Shown piece by piece: positions 10,420 through 21,123 of a stretch of DNA of 64,000 nt. Where the stretch lies: contig OY755170.1 in assembly GCA_963576735.1 (NCBI GenBank), positions 14,306,567 to 14,370,566 of the forward strand, in the 5' to 3' direction. Position numbers and translations under genes: made by a program. Source of the DNA: Bedellia somnulentella (Eukaryota > Arthropoda > Insecta > Lepidoptera > Bedelliidae). The notes beneath the pieces were generated by a model, which was not told the origin of the DNA, did no database searches, and saw nothing but the letters and a program-made list of their open reading frames with translations. The first letter of the stretch is position 1. Every line of letters begins with the position of its first letter.

Positions 10420-10925
10420 CTATACTCACGCCTATTATTCTCATTAGGATAGGCAGAGACCTCAGAGAGCATTTAGTAGACTATGGATCGCCACTTTGCA
10501 CGATCTTGACAAATTTATCTTGCTTCCCTTACAGCCACTATTCTTCTCACATATGCGCTTTTAATATTATTTAATCAGAGTCCATATACGTGTCCTCACC
10601 GACAGGCTCCAACCTACCCTGCTGATCCTAATTAGGGTGACTTGGTAATTCATAATTTATTTACCAAGCTGACCTAGTTGGCTGACTAACGACTTCTTAC
10701 TACACCGTGATAGTAGCCGAACCGACAGTATGCCATGGCTCCCGAAACTCGGGGACACCGGAAGCCAGGTAATTGGTGTCTGCAATACTTACCAAACTGG
10801 TTTAAAATAGGCTAAATCTTACAATTCTTTATTTTTCAGTTAACCCCCGGGAATCAAGCCTAAACCCCGCGGATTGTAAGCCGGGCGCTTTGTCGCTAGA
10901 CCACGGAGATTTAGGAGGTAGATAT
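10420..10925 (-). mobile_element. SINE-G, nearly complete, tRNA-derived
   Basis: Read on the minus strand it opens with a tRNA-like head, CTCCGTGGTCTAGCGACAAA (A-box region), then GGCTTGATTCCCGGGGG (B-box region). A body of about 400 bp follows. The end reads CTCTGCCTATCCTAATGAGA, AATAGGCGTGAGTATAGG. The 3' motif is the one shared with LINE-B, SINE-A and SINE-D. Partial copies occur at 4045-4225 and 60765-60915. Confidence 0.75.
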
Positions 10926-12374
10926 ACATTTGCCTAACAGAAAAACTATAATATTGATGTAAATGAGAAAGAAATAATAAGACAAATGTAAAACAAATAA
11001 TTTTATTCGTGTGTTATCTCTTACCGCTAATAGTGCTGCTACTGGTAATTTATAAGTGCGTATTAATTATCATTATATTATATTTAATAATAAAAAAATA
11101 ATCTATAAATTATAACTTTATTTAGTAAAGGTATTTAACTTATGGTTACTTAGTATGCGCGTTATAAACTGTTACTGATTTGTAGGGCCATGTAATTCTC
11201 CTTTGTCTATCTCGCTTACATTTATTGATCCCGCCTTGCACACTCAGCATCCTTCACCTCTGTTGAATTTTATGACCTCACAACTCAGTTTCAGTTTACA
11301 AAACGCCTTTAACAATGTGAAATTATAGAAGAAGTCGAAATGCGACTATAATTTCCTTAAACATTTCAATAAAATCACAGACAAATAATATCAAAGATAA
11401 ACAATATGAATAAATTCTTAATTTTACAATAAATAATTATAGCAACTTTGAATTTGGTTCCAACATTTTAAAACAATAGCAGAACTAGTTTTAACTTCAT
11501 ACTCAGCTAGGATCCGGGCATCCTTAGATTCGGCACGTATATCAATACTTTATGCTAATACATTAGTTTATGTCGAAGTTGAATCTAAATGCGTATTCAA
11601 AATTGAAAATATTTGTTTACAAAAGGATTAAACGTAATATGATAATAATCAGTCGCATAATACGTTCAATTATGGGTTTAATTGAGCATTAGTTAAATCT
11701 TTTAATATAACAATAGCTAACTTAAATAGTTTAATCACAGAATAAAATGAATAATTATGAAAACTATATAAAATTTGCTGTGAGATATGTTTTGACTCCG
11801 TTTGTAAAATATATTTATTGAAAAGATGGCTAATTTATTTTTAATCGGAAATCCAAATATATGAAACCAGAGCCGCTTTAAGTTTGCCAATTAAAAACAT
11901 TACAATGTCACAGAAAAAAGTTACATATTTTATACACATACTACTATACTACTTCTACGTATACATTCACAAGTTTTGTTACAATAAACAGACATTCATT
12001 GCCATTATAGATGTTATACACTATTAACATGACAAAACAACAATCGTTATTTTTATGGAACCTTAATATATTTAACGATTGTTTATATAATGTATATAAA
12101 TATAAATTATAAGCATAATAAAGCCTGCAAGTAAGCTTCCTAACAAATTGAATGTTTTCACACTAAATTACAACAAAAAACTGACTATAAATAACAAAAA
12201 ATGACTGCAATAACTATAGCTTAAATCTTAATACAAGAATCACTAGAAAATGTCTCAGTCAGTTGATGATGATTGATCGTTGAATCAAGTCTGCTTTCAG
12301 ATGTCATTCTGCCGCTTTATACTCATTTTAGCTAAATCATCAATATCAAGCCCCTAGATCTGTTATGAATACAC
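10926..12374. other. Region downstream of the membrane-protein gene; possible 3' UTR
   Basis: AT-rich with many candidate poly(A) signals on both strands, so the transcript end cannot be placed. No coding exon seen. Confidence 0.4.
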
Positions 12375-12449
12375 TTAACCGGTTTTTTGGACATCATTTA
12401 GATTGTCTTTAATTTTCTTGCATTCAACTTTGAGATCGGCGAATTGGTT
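12375..12449 (-). CDS. Terminal exon (3 of 3) of the type II membrane / coiled-coil protein gene
   Basis: The minus-strand acceptor is a long pyrimidine tract ending TTTTTGTTTCAG, directly before AACCAATTC. It enters in phase 0 from the exon at 15607-15483. The exon encodes NQFADLKVECKKIKDNLNDV followed by QKTG and TAA. The heptad-like, Lys/Asp-rich sequence with one Cys extends the coiled coil of the preceding exon. Confidence 0.75.
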   Translation of the reverse strand, partial: NQFADLKVECKKIKDNLNDVQKTG

Positions 12450-14095
12450 CTGAAACAAAAAAAAAGGAAAAATATTAATTTTAATCAAGACTCGGTATGT
12501 TTATATCCTATGATGGATCAAGTTTAATTAACTGTTACTAATATTTAAAATGAAGGATCACAGTATGGTTCAGAGCGATAATTTATAAATAAAAAGCGTC
12601 ACGAAACAGCCTTCTCAATATTATCGGTGAATTGTACGCCAATTGTTAACAGTATTCATCTGATACTGGTGACATCATTCGGAATGAGATATCTGGATGA
12701 AATCTAACTGTAAAAGTGCATTACCGAAAAGTTGCTACTTCAGAATCAAAAATGTCTATTAGAAAAGGCGTATAATAGGAATAGGGCGATGAGAAAGTAT
12801 TTGTAGTAGGTGTTAGCCAAGTTCAGTTTAGGGAGTCAGCTTAATCGTGCAATGGTATCACTCTATTAGAAAACCAGAGCATTTGTCAGAGTAAACGGAG
12901 GAAATACGGGATCTCTCGGGTTTTCTAATAGGGATAATGTGTAGCTTCTCCGAAGCCCTGTAATCTTGGTATGCATGACTGTTTGACAGAGTTGCTTGAC
13001 TGTGATTATGGACTGTTAATGGACAGATTAATCACTAAATGTCTCTTAAACCGGTAATGCCGATCTTTTACCCCAAATAATTCACACTAGGGTAAATTAT
13101 GGGAAACGCATGTCCGAGAATTTCCCCTAAGCAGGGTAAATAATAGGAATCTTAATCTATACTCACTTAGAATTTATCACCCTGAAAATGTTTGTCTAGA
13201 AGTAGTCACTTGTATTTTTTACAATATTTTCGTTCGTTACGAACTTTTAATTAATATTGGGTAGAAGTAGTAAATGTAATCGAAAAATATACTGTTCTAT
13301 GAGTTAATTTTACTTACTACTTTACCTACTACGTATTACATTTCCTATATTGTTCGTTTTTGAGAAGTATCTTTTTTGATACTTACTCAAATCATTCGTA
13401 TAACAATCCTACAAAATTAAATGTAAGGTACCTATGATTGACAAGCTTGACTGTACCTAGGGTGAAAAATCGGAATAAGATCCTAAAATAAATTCCATTT
13501 TTTCACCTAGCATAGGGTAAATTCTCAGACATATGTTTCCCAGAACTCACCCTTGGGTAAATTTTCTAGGGTGACAGATTGGAATCAGCGTCTTAAACGT
13601 TGAAGATCAAGTTTTGCTTGTGTTATCGAATGAAAATTGCAAGAAATTATGAATATTGTATTTACGTCTTTTGTAACAAACGGTTACTGGGACAGAAAAA
13701 AATCAACAGAATGCGTGATTAAACTTGATGGGAAGGAAATGGAACAAGTAAAAGAGTTTATTGTAGGAAAGGTACATTTAAATCCGAGTTAGTATTTCAC
13801 TTTTCAGGGAACTCCTCCCAAACCATAGTTAAATTCCAGGTCGGATTTACAACGCAGGAATAATGCCACTCCTAAATTTTCTACTTTAGTATTTGGAGCC
13901 CTAGCGATTACTAGACAATAACTCACCACTTCGCTCCGATTTGACATCGCGGAGCATTCATGCCCACCTAGTATCATTGGAAGGAGCTTTATTTTATTGA
14001 GAAGAAATCTGTTCCATGCCTGTAATTAGGTTTTAAAACTGGACTGAAACTGTTTGAGTATTAATTTAAAATCTTGATGTCTCATCACACATCTG
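12450..14095. other. Intron 2 of the membrane-protein gene, part without recognised elements
   Basis: AT-rich. Several TAGGGTAAAT / GGGTGA short motifs recur between 13050 and 13580. No exon seen. Confidence 0.4.
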
Positions 14096-14099
14096 TTGA

Positions 14100-14420
14100 T
14101 GAGACTAAATAAAATGGGATAGCTGTAAATGGAGCAGTAAATAGTCTATAATGAATAGTCAGTCAGTGTCTGTAAAGACCCGAATGGCAGTGCAAGATGC
14201 TGTTCTAGTACCTTCCCTGTGAATATTGGGTGTGGAAGAAGAAGCATGAGAGCAGAGACTAGAATAGATCGTAGGCCTAAGGTCTCTCAGAAAAAAAGGA
14301 ATTTCAGTTTATGTAATCGAGTGAAAATTGTGTGATTCGTGAAAGGTGTGGCCGTGGATATTGTAAAAAGATCGAATAAGGAATGTTAAGAGGGTTTGAG
14401 CACATAGAGGATTGAAGAGT
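14100..14420 (+). pseudogene. LINE-B reverse transcriptase C-terminal relic
   Basis: A badly degraded copy of the frame seen at 16345-16935. GGCAGTGCAAGATGCTGTTC, TTGGGTGTGGAAGAAGAAGC, ATGTAATCGAGTGAAAATTG and AGGAATGTTAAGAGGGTTTG line up in order, but stops and indels break every frame. Confidence 0.65.
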
Positions 14421-14546
14421 GTAGTGTCAACATTCACGTGCTCATCACAAAACCTACATCTAAAATCTTCTGGATACTCACCTATTTGCGAATTAGACAC
14501 TTTTAGTTTTTATTATGTCGTGATGTGATATTAAAAAAATATTAAA

Positions 14547-15095
14547 TCTACACTAATATTATAAAGATGAAAACTTTGTTTGTTTGGTTGTAATGAATAG
14601 GCCAAAAACTACTTGACCGATTTTTAAAATTCTTTCACCATTCGAAAGCTACATTATCCACGAGTAACAAAGACTAAATTTTATTTTGAAAAAAAATTGG
14701 GTTATTTAAGATATTTGGATTTTTTGGACACAAACTGAAAAAAAATCAACCAAAGAAGTTACTTATTTTGCGTACGCTGCCTAAACTACAAAAGATAGAA
14801 CCATAAAATGTTATAATTAATTGTAGATCTTATAAATATCTACAAAAAAAGTCCGCGACACACTATACCTATCTATGTCGAGTGAGGCACAACAACCACA
14901 TAATATAAAAGAAAGTCGTGTCAGTTACACTATTTATAACTCGAGAACAGATGGACCGATCTGGCTGAAAATTGTTGGAGAGGTAGCTTAGAACCAGGAA
15001 AAGAAAAAGGATATATAACATCGCGTTAAATACTGTAGGGGGTAAACAGTGAAAATATTTAACACTATACGTGCGAAGCCGGGGCGGACCACTAG
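14547..15095 (+). mobile_element. Non-autonomous Helitron
   Basis: Starts TCTACACTAATATTATAAAG and ends CGAAGCCGGGGCGGACCACTAG. It is inserted precisely between A (14546) and T (15096), as Helitrons do without a target duplication. A GC-rich stem-capable stretch precedes the CTAG end. It carries no Rep/helicase coding. It abuts a SINE-F copy on its right. Confidence 0.82.
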
Positions 15096-15098
15096 TGA

Positions 15099-15235
15099 TT
15101 AATAAATAAAGGAATAAATTTTTTACACAGGCGGGAATCCAACCCGCGGACTCGGGCATACGCCCCCGTCGCTCTGCCAATTGAGCTACCGTGTCAATGG
15201 CTGCCAGTGCGAAATTCTTCTATCCTTTGTTTCTT
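15099..15235 (-). mobile_element. SINE-F with tRNA-like head (15126-15195)
   Basis: On the minus strand the head reads GACACGGTAGCTCAATTGGC with D arm GCTC/GAGC, then a T arm GCGGG-TTGGATT-CCCGC. It is followed by the SINE body (TTCC...TTTATTTATTAATC). The anticodon arm is not canonical (no U33), so this is a tRNA-derived retroelement, not a functional tRNA. About 40 bases upstream of the head (AAACAAAGGATAGAAGAATT) are shared with the copy at 43474. Confidence 0.75.
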
Positions 15236-15352
15236 TTACAGTTTTAAGTAGTGATTTGCGTTCCCTACCTCCGAATTTTTTACAAATTCGGTAGGCCACT
15301 TGTCTACCTTTTCAGATAGAATGCAAATGTTGAGAACGCCTAACTATCACAT

Positions 15353-15460
15353 AATTTGAATGTTTTTGTTCATGAAAACCTCATGTGGGGATTATTACTA
15401 ATAAATAAAGGAAAGAAAAATTTCGACACAGGCGGTTTTCATGAACAAAAACATTCAAAT
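15353..15460. mobile_element. SINE-F foldback copy
   Basis: A minus-orientation SINE-F tail and body (TTTTTGTTCATGAAAACCTC ... TTTCGACACAGGCGG) is joined head-on to a plus-orientation tail (TTTTCATGAACAAAAACATT). This creates 27-bp perfect terminal inverted repeats (15354-15380 and 15434-15460). It lies 23 bases from the exon at 15483-15607. Confidence 0.78.
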
Positions 15461-15482
15461 AATATTAAATGATATTTTTTAC

Positions 15483-15607
15483 CTGGCAAATTATTGACTG
15501 TTGTTTCATACTGGCACAGCTTTCCATTATGTCTTTAAATTTTTGTTTTTCGCTGTCTTGATACTTTTGAACTAATACGTGCTGCTCATCTAAACGTTTT
15601 TCATATT
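15483..15607 (-). CDS. Exon 2 of 3 of the type II membrane / coiled-coil protein gene
   Basis: Acceptor TTTATTTCCAG before AATATG and donor TTTGCCAG|GTAAAA on the minus strand. It is entered in phase 1 (G from exon 1 plus AA makes Glu) and left in phase 0. It encodes YEKRLDEQHVLVQKYQDSEK, then QKFKDIMESC and ASMKQQSIICQ. The charged, Leu/Val/Gln-rich heptads indicate a coiled coil, with two Cys that could form disulphides if the domain is lumenal. Confidence 0.8.
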
Positions 15608-16344
15608 CTGGAAATAAATTACGATCTAATTTAGTACTGCTTACTCTATAGATAACATCTTACCAAACGCTTATAAGACAAAAGTAGGTAATCTCATCTT
15701 GTTCTCATGATTCATAATGATGAGCGATCATGATATAACCCCACTAAATAATAATATTTTTCTAAACCAACCGATATACAGATAATACTCACTCCTTTCT
15801 TCTTTCGCCTCTCACAACAACACTGGTCTTTGAATTATTCTGACATGATCATGAGTCAAGCAAGATCGATGGAGCAGTATACTGTCTTTTTTCAAAGTGT
15901 CGTGATCGCGATCGTCAAATTGGAAAAAAATAATGAGTAACCGAAAAAATACAGTTTTTTATGTCTATCCCATCAATCTTGATATCTTGATACAGGACAG
16001 ATACCTCTCCCAAGATTAATCTATTAATATTAGAGAAGTAATTATTGTGTATGCCATTTAAAAATTTGTTTTGCAAGAAATAACTGCTAATAAATAATTT
16101 TGTCAGCATACAAAGATTTTGTTGGCAATAATTAAAATTAGTTTGCAATTTGTGTTCAATCATGACAATGGTCAGCAATTTAAACACAAAATGGCAGCGA
16201 GTTTTATTATGTATCTGCAAAATAAAAAGTCACCCGGTAGAATAATTACTGGGTCAGCAAGATTATACATTCGGTCAGCAGACAAAACATTTCTACACGC
16301 AACTTATTTGACTGGGTAGCATATTTTTATTTTGGATTGCAATT
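15608..16344. other. Intron 1 of the membrane-protein gene, proximal part
   Basis: AT-rich; no exon or repeat end recognised. The frames at 15915-16220 (minus) and 16119-16319 (plus) show no coding features. Confidence 0.4.
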
Positions 16345-16935
16345 TAAATAGTTGTTTTGCGGTAAATGGAGCAATGAATAGCCTAATAGTCGGTCAGAGC
16401 CTAATAATGTCTAGTCGATCGGTGTCTGAAAAGGCCCAAATGGCTGTGCATGATGCTGTTCTAGTTCCTAGTGTTCCTACGCTTATGTATGGAAGCGAAT
16501 GTTGGGTGTGGCAGAAGAAGCATGAGAGCAGAGTGAATGCAGAAGAGATGAGGTCCCTCGGAAAAAAATGTAATGTTAGATTATGTGATCGAGTGAGAAA
16601 TAGTTTTATTCGTAAAAAGTGCGGTGTGATAAATGATATTGTAAGAGAGATAGAAAAAGGAATGTTGAGATTGTTTGGGGACATAGAGAGGATAGATGAT
16701 AGAAATTGATAAAAGGGATCTATAGAGCTAGTGTGGATGGTAATGTTAGTAGAGAACGGCCACGGAGAACACACTTGGACCAAATTGTGCTTAAAAAAGG
16801 CAGGCGTCCGAAGTATGAAAAGCATGTATGAAAAGATTGATGGATGTAAACGAAGATAGAGAGGTTTGCCAGGACCGTACAAAGTAGCAATCAATAATCT
16901 CTGTCTACCCAAATGGGAAATAATAGCTTGAGTGA
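16345..16935 (+). pseudogene. LINE-B (RTE-like) reverse transcriptase C-terminus and 3' end
   Basis: The best LINE-B copy. One frame stays open to 16709 and reads ...LMYGSECWVWQKKHESRVNA..., DRVRNSFIRKKCGV and KGMLRLFGDIER. This is the C-terminal signature of insect RTE-like non-LTR retrotransposon polymerases, from family knowledge. After a TGA at 16707 the remainder continues in disrupted frames (ASVDGN, then RACMKRLMDVN-like). It finishes with AAAGTAGCAATCAATAATCT and CTGTCTACCCAAATGGGAAA. It lies in intron 1, antisense to the host gene. It is 5' truncated and inactive. Confidence 0.8.
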
Positions 16936-16995
16936 CTCAATAAGTATTATGTATTCACCCATTAAGTGCTTTCCAAGTATGATATTTATTTATTA

Positions 16996-17253
16996 CTAGC
17001 GGACCCGACAGACTACTTACTGTATGCTTATGACAAAACTTTAGGCGTTTTATCCGGTACTCTTAGTTCTATCAAGCGTAAACATTCTATTGGTAATTTT
17101 TTTTCGGGTTAAAAAGTATCCTATTTGTTAATTTGGGTCATTATCTAGAACTCTGCCAAATTTTATTTATATAAATTGTGTACTTGAGGAGAATTTTCGG
17201 CACAAACACATAAACATCCAAACATCTAAACTTTCACATTTATAATATTAATT
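16996..17253 (-). mobile_element. Helitron relic, minus orientation
   Basis: Begins with the complement of a Helitron 3' end (A|CTAGCGGACCCG) and ends near TTTCACATTTATAATATTAA, the complement of a degenerate TC...ATATTATAAA 5' end. Confidence 0.6.
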
Positions 17254-18205
17254 AATTGGATTTGCTCGACTAATTTTAGTGGCACTGAACTGTTTTTTTT
17301 TTCTTATTCTCTCTAGAAATTTAATTAGGTACAGGTCACTCATTGCAGCTTTGATATATACTCAGCTGTAAAAAATAAGAATACCGCTGTTCAGAATGAC
17401 ATATATTGCAGACTGATTTATAAATATTTGTTGAACACAAGTTGCTGTCTAATTGTCAATTTAAGATTACCAATTACATATTTCTGCTCACTATACTTTG
17501 CTAACCGTTGAAATAAACTCTTAATATTGTTTGACCTTCCTGAAATACCCTGCGTTGTATCTACTCCCTGCGTCAACACAAATAGACAATAAGTAAAGAA
17601 ATAATTAAACAGAAATACATTATAGTAAAGTAATCAGGATTACAGTTACTTTTACCTTTTTTTCGTATTTTAATAAACTTAATCACTTAGCTATAGCAGT
17701 AATTGCGCTTGCACAGTTTCAAACAACAACACCAAGATTTATAGAGCAATTTTCTTTTATCTTCGGCCTTAAGAGACAGGCAACTCAAGAACAAACCATT
17801 ACACAGGAAACATCACCCATACCCCAAGTAGTAACAACAAGAAGGAAGAATAGAATAAAGAGAACTAAGATGATAAAAATAATGCATAGCAGTACTATAA
17901 GTTCAGTGCCATGGGAATACCATTGGAGCTAGGTGGCTACCACCACTGCAATGTAATAGAAGTTTTTGTTTAATGTGATCTGTCATGGTTCCAGTCCAAA
18001 CCCATTATATTGATCTAGCTTCATGGTCATTGGAGTGGAGTCTACCCAAAATACCTACTCTTGTGAAAATATAGAACCCAATCAGGGTCATACATAAGAT
18101 TAATCAAACAAGGTTGTTAATGGTGGGAACTAGGGAATAACATTGCAAGGAAACCCACATGTCTGAGTTTTACTGAAAAAATAGTTGTTTGGTTCATCTC
18201 ATTAA
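17254..18205. other. Intron 1 interval, no element recognised
   Basis: The stretch 17420-17560 on the minus strand reads as a short open frame after a CAG but is incompatible in phase with the gene around it (see rejected). Confidence 0.4.
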
Positions 18206-18207
18206 TT

Positions 18208-18420
18208 AACATACATACATACATAAATTTATAAATTCCTCAGCCACTTTTGGAAGTTGATTGGGGGAAAGATGGTAATAATTAATGTTTTTATTGGTAA
18301 TGGGTCTCCAACCACATCGCCCAAAAATCACTTAAAAAGCCCCTATACCCTTAGTCGCCTCTAATGATCACCCACGGGTAAAAATGAGGTAGTGTTATTC
18401 TAAGCCAACACTACACGGCA
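18208..18420 (-). mobile_element. SINE-A, nearly complete, reverse orientation
   Basis: (CATA)n tail at the left, then CTCAGCCACTTTTGGAAGTT, CCAACCACATCGCCCAAAAA, GTCGCCTCTAATGATC and TTCTAAGCCAACACTACACG at the 5' end. The CTCTGGCTACCCC hairpin region is deleted. Confidence 0.8.
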
Positions 18421-18545
18421 AACATCAACATTAATTAACTTGGTGGTGTATATTATTGATATATCCATTTTCTACATTTTCAGTAGCCATTATAATAGTA
18501 TCAATGTGGAGAATGTTGAAATAATGTTATTCTTTTTCCAATCAA

Positions 18546-18608
18546 TCTGGCGTCCCACAGGACTCACATTTTGGCCCACTTCTATTTGTAATGTTTATCA
18601 GTTATCTT
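18546..18608 (+). pseudogene. Non-LTR reverse transcriptase fragment
   Basis: Translates to SGVPQDSHFGPLLFVMFIS. This matches reverse transcriptase motif 4 of jockey/CR1-type LINEs (SGVPQGS-GPLLF), from family knowledge. The flanks cannot be read as RT, so only a scrap survives. It is a different LINE type from LINE-B. Confidence 0.7.
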
Positions 18609-18899
18609 CTTCAACATCTTACCTATAGAATTTTACTACATGACTTTAAACTTACATTACGACAAACATGGCATTCTACTACACAAATGATTAGTTAGAA
18701 TTGTTGATTCATTTTCAAATAATAATGTGGAGATTATTTTTAATGTCTTGCTGCTAAAATTAATAAAGTACTGTTTATTTTTGGCTTTAATGACACCATA
18801 AAACAACAAAAATTTGTTTCTTGGGATCTTAACATGTAATTCAATGATAAATTATTATCTTTAAACAAATACTGAATAAAGCAAAACAACTGATGTTTT

Positions 18900-19290
18900 A
18901 GTTATTGCTTGCACTAAAAGTTAAATATCCAACACAGGTCCTGCTCATATACTGGCCAAAGACTATCTGGTGCATGCACCTGTGGAACATTGCTAGCTGA
19001 CTTCAGCTGACACTGACATTGCAATGAGAAAATTGAGATAAGCACATTTTGAAGAGGAGCCACAAAAGTCAGCATTAGTTTTAGTAGAAGCCACCAGGCA
19101 TGTGGCGTGCTCCCACACATTGTGTACACATTTGGCCCCAGAATATTGAGAGTGAGCTATGAGCTGCAGGACTGAGCTGGAGTGCAGACAAAGAAGTCAC
19201 AGAGGACAGAAAGCCATGGCAACAGCTTTTGCAGCCCCTGTGCACCAGTGGAATGCCATGAGAGACAACAACAACATTCTTTCCTATATT
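18900..19290. other. GC-richer block within intron 1, unexplained
   Basis: This 390-bp block is visibly richer in C and G than its surroundings, with CA/TG-rich words such as GCAACAGCTTTTGCAGCCCC and TGGTGCATGCACCTGTGGAA. Short open frames run on both strands, but none has splice sites in the correct phase or a domain I recognise. It may be an unfamiliar transposon fragment or an alternative exon. Confidence 0.4.
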
Positions 19291-19358
19291 GGCAAATTTA
19301 TATTCACTTTAGAACTTATTGAAATCCATGAAATGGAGGAGAAATATGAATAACTTAC

Positions 19359-19536
19359 CTTGTAGCTTGAACTTCATAGATATTAATTCTGCACTGCATT
19401 GTGATTCCATCTTCTCAATATCTTTAATATACTTAAGACAGTTTATAATGTATGTACAAAGGAAAAAGAAGGCGATCAAACCAAAGAATATAATTTTTTT
19501 ACTTCTATTCGCAATTAAGCTGTGTAACTTAGACAT
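19359..19536 (-). CDS. Exon 1 of 3: short type II membrane protein with coiled coil (GOLM-like?)
   Basis: Joined to 15607-15483 and 12449-12375 this gives a 125-residue protein. The start ATG at 19536 is followed by a basic cytosolic stub (MSKLHSLIANRSKK). A hydrophobic segment spans residues 15-34 (IIFFGLIAFFFLCTYIINCL), then a charged coiled-coil region runs to the end. The N-terminal signal anchor and coiled lumenal tail resemble Golgi membrane proteins GOLM1/GOLM2. The similarity is architectural and weak, and the protein is much shorter than those. The donor is CTACAAG|GTAAGTTA, phase 1. All junctions keep one open frame, which is strong evidence for a real gene. Introns are about 3.75 and 3.03 kb and full of repeats. 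An in-frame upstream ATG (19575) would add 13 residues; I prefer the Met before the basic stub. Confidence 0.8.
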
Positions 19537-20020
19537 TTTAAAATATAAGGGTAAAATAAACTTACAAAAGGTCATTCAGAGTGGCAAGAGTACTCCAGAA
19601 CTAGGCAACTTTTAAACTTATGATCCGATTAAGCACAGAAACTTGTACCATAATCAGTTCAGTAAAACTTTTTGCACATGGCATGTAACAAACTGATAGT
19701 AGTTAATAGAGAAACAAACTGCAATATACTACAATCAAGCCAATAAATCAGATATATAACCTAATAAACATAATAATAAGCTTTCGGTTTTGTTGTCAAA
19801 AATCAATTACATTATCAATCAAGTATTCCAAATAAGTCGTATCAAACACATGCGAAAGCATGAACAACGAAAGCCACATATTAACCCTATTCAACAAGGT
19901 AAAAAGGAAACTATTAACACCGCCCCCAGTAATGTAATGTAACTGTTACTGTTACAGCAGCTAATAAGTCTTTTCTTCGGCCGAGGATATTTTCCAAATA
20001 TTTTCACAGAAATCTTAATT
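19537..20020. promoter_or_regulatory. Upstream region of the minus-strand membrane-protein gene
   Basis: The promoter should lie here, inferred from the start at 19536. I see no clear TATA box or CpG-rich block. A short ACTGTTACTGTTACAGCAG repeat lies at about 19940-19960. Confidence 0.35.
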
Positions 20021-21123
20021 TAGTGATGGTTATTTTACTCGAGTCAACTCGAGTTGGGCGTAACTCGAATCCACTCGAGTTGAATTCTCTCTAACTCGTT
20101 TCGAACCGAGTTAGTAACTCGGTTCGAAACAATACTTTGAATTACCATATCTTGACAGGAAATGGGATCCATTTCAGTTTTGGAATGACAAGAAATGTTT
20201 ATTTCCGCTGTTGTCCGAAATTGTTCAAAAATATCTTTGTATACCAGCATCGTCAGTCCCTTCAGAACGCTTATTTTCAAAAGCTGGTATTTTGTGCAAT
20301 GGTAGAAGAAACCTTCTAGCAACAATAAATGATTGACCAAATCTTATTTCTCAGCAGTATTCTATGACTGTTTATTCTTTAAGTACTTTAATCTTGAATT
20401 TAAAAAAAAAAATATTTTTTTGTTAAAACTTATAAGAAGTTTATTTTAGTTTTTTTCATAAGATTTTTATTAATAAATAATTAATTAGTTAATTGCCGGG
20501 AAAATATCTTTCTTTTTGTTTTAAAACAATTTGTCATTTTCCTTTTCCTTTACCTAGTACCTACAATATACTTAAGACAAAAATATAAACATATAATTTC
20601 AATAAGGAAAAAATATTCTTTGTGATACTAAATATCTTGTTATCTTGAAAATCTTGTTAATGACTGATTATAAAACAATTATGAGCCTGTAAATGTACCT
20701 ATGAACATACTTGCATCATAATGTTAGTCTGATTTGATTTTAAAGACTACTATATCATTTCATAGTTTAATTGATAGTAAATATTGTTTTAAATTAAAAT
20801 GGAGCCAAAAATACTTAAATAAATGATTTAATTTCAAACAATAACTTTTTTTATTTCTTTAGCTAGGCATAACTCTTCCAATACATTATAAATAAAATAT
20901 AAAAAAAATAAAGAATTGAAACAGATAAAAATATAATTTGTCTGTTCCAATTATTGAAAGTATTTTTATGTCTAGCTGAGGGAATAATTAGGAAAAATCT
21001 CTGAAAATCATTTACTTGTCCATCCAGTTAACTCGAGTAACGCAATTCGAGTTCAACTCGAGTTACGTGGATTTTAACTCTGGTTAAATCGAGTTTTGTT
21101 TTTTCCGAGGTGGCACATCACTA
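20021..21123 (+). mobile_element. hAT transposon relic
   Basis: The ends are TAGTGATG (20021-20028) and its complement CATCACTA (21116-21123), inside multiple AACTCGAGTT-type subterminal palindromes at both ends. The outer 8-mers are similar but not identical, fitting an old hAT target duplication. A transposase C-terminus survives at 20148-20357. The rest is AT-rich and non-coding. Confidence 0.7.
20148..20357 (+). pseudogene. hAT transposase C-terminal dimerisation domain relic
   Basis: Reads FWNDKKCLFPLLSEIVQKYL and then CIPASSVPSERLFSKAGILC followed by NGRRNLL. This is the conserved hATC dimerisation block (WW/FP-L--A-KYL-IPASSVPSERLFSKAG---RRN-L), as in ZBED-like transposases. A TGA shortly after, and the lack of any N-terminal catalytic region, show it is dead. 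Confidence 0.82.

Noticed and set aside
11000..12374. Specific poly(A) site of the membrane-protein gene
   Set aside because: Too many AATAAA-like words in this AT-rich stretch to choose one without transcript data.
16332..16709. Host protein of 125 residues
   Set aside because: It is the C-terminus of a degraded LINE reverse transcriptase; the same frame recurs, broken, at 14100 and 38425.
17410..17570. Extra minus-strand exon in intron 1 of the membrane-protein gene (starts after ACGCAG, reads SLFQRLAKYSEQKY)
   Set aside because: The gene needs a phase-1 exon between 19359 and 15607. In that phase the segment has an early stop, and exons 1 and 2 join perfectly without it.
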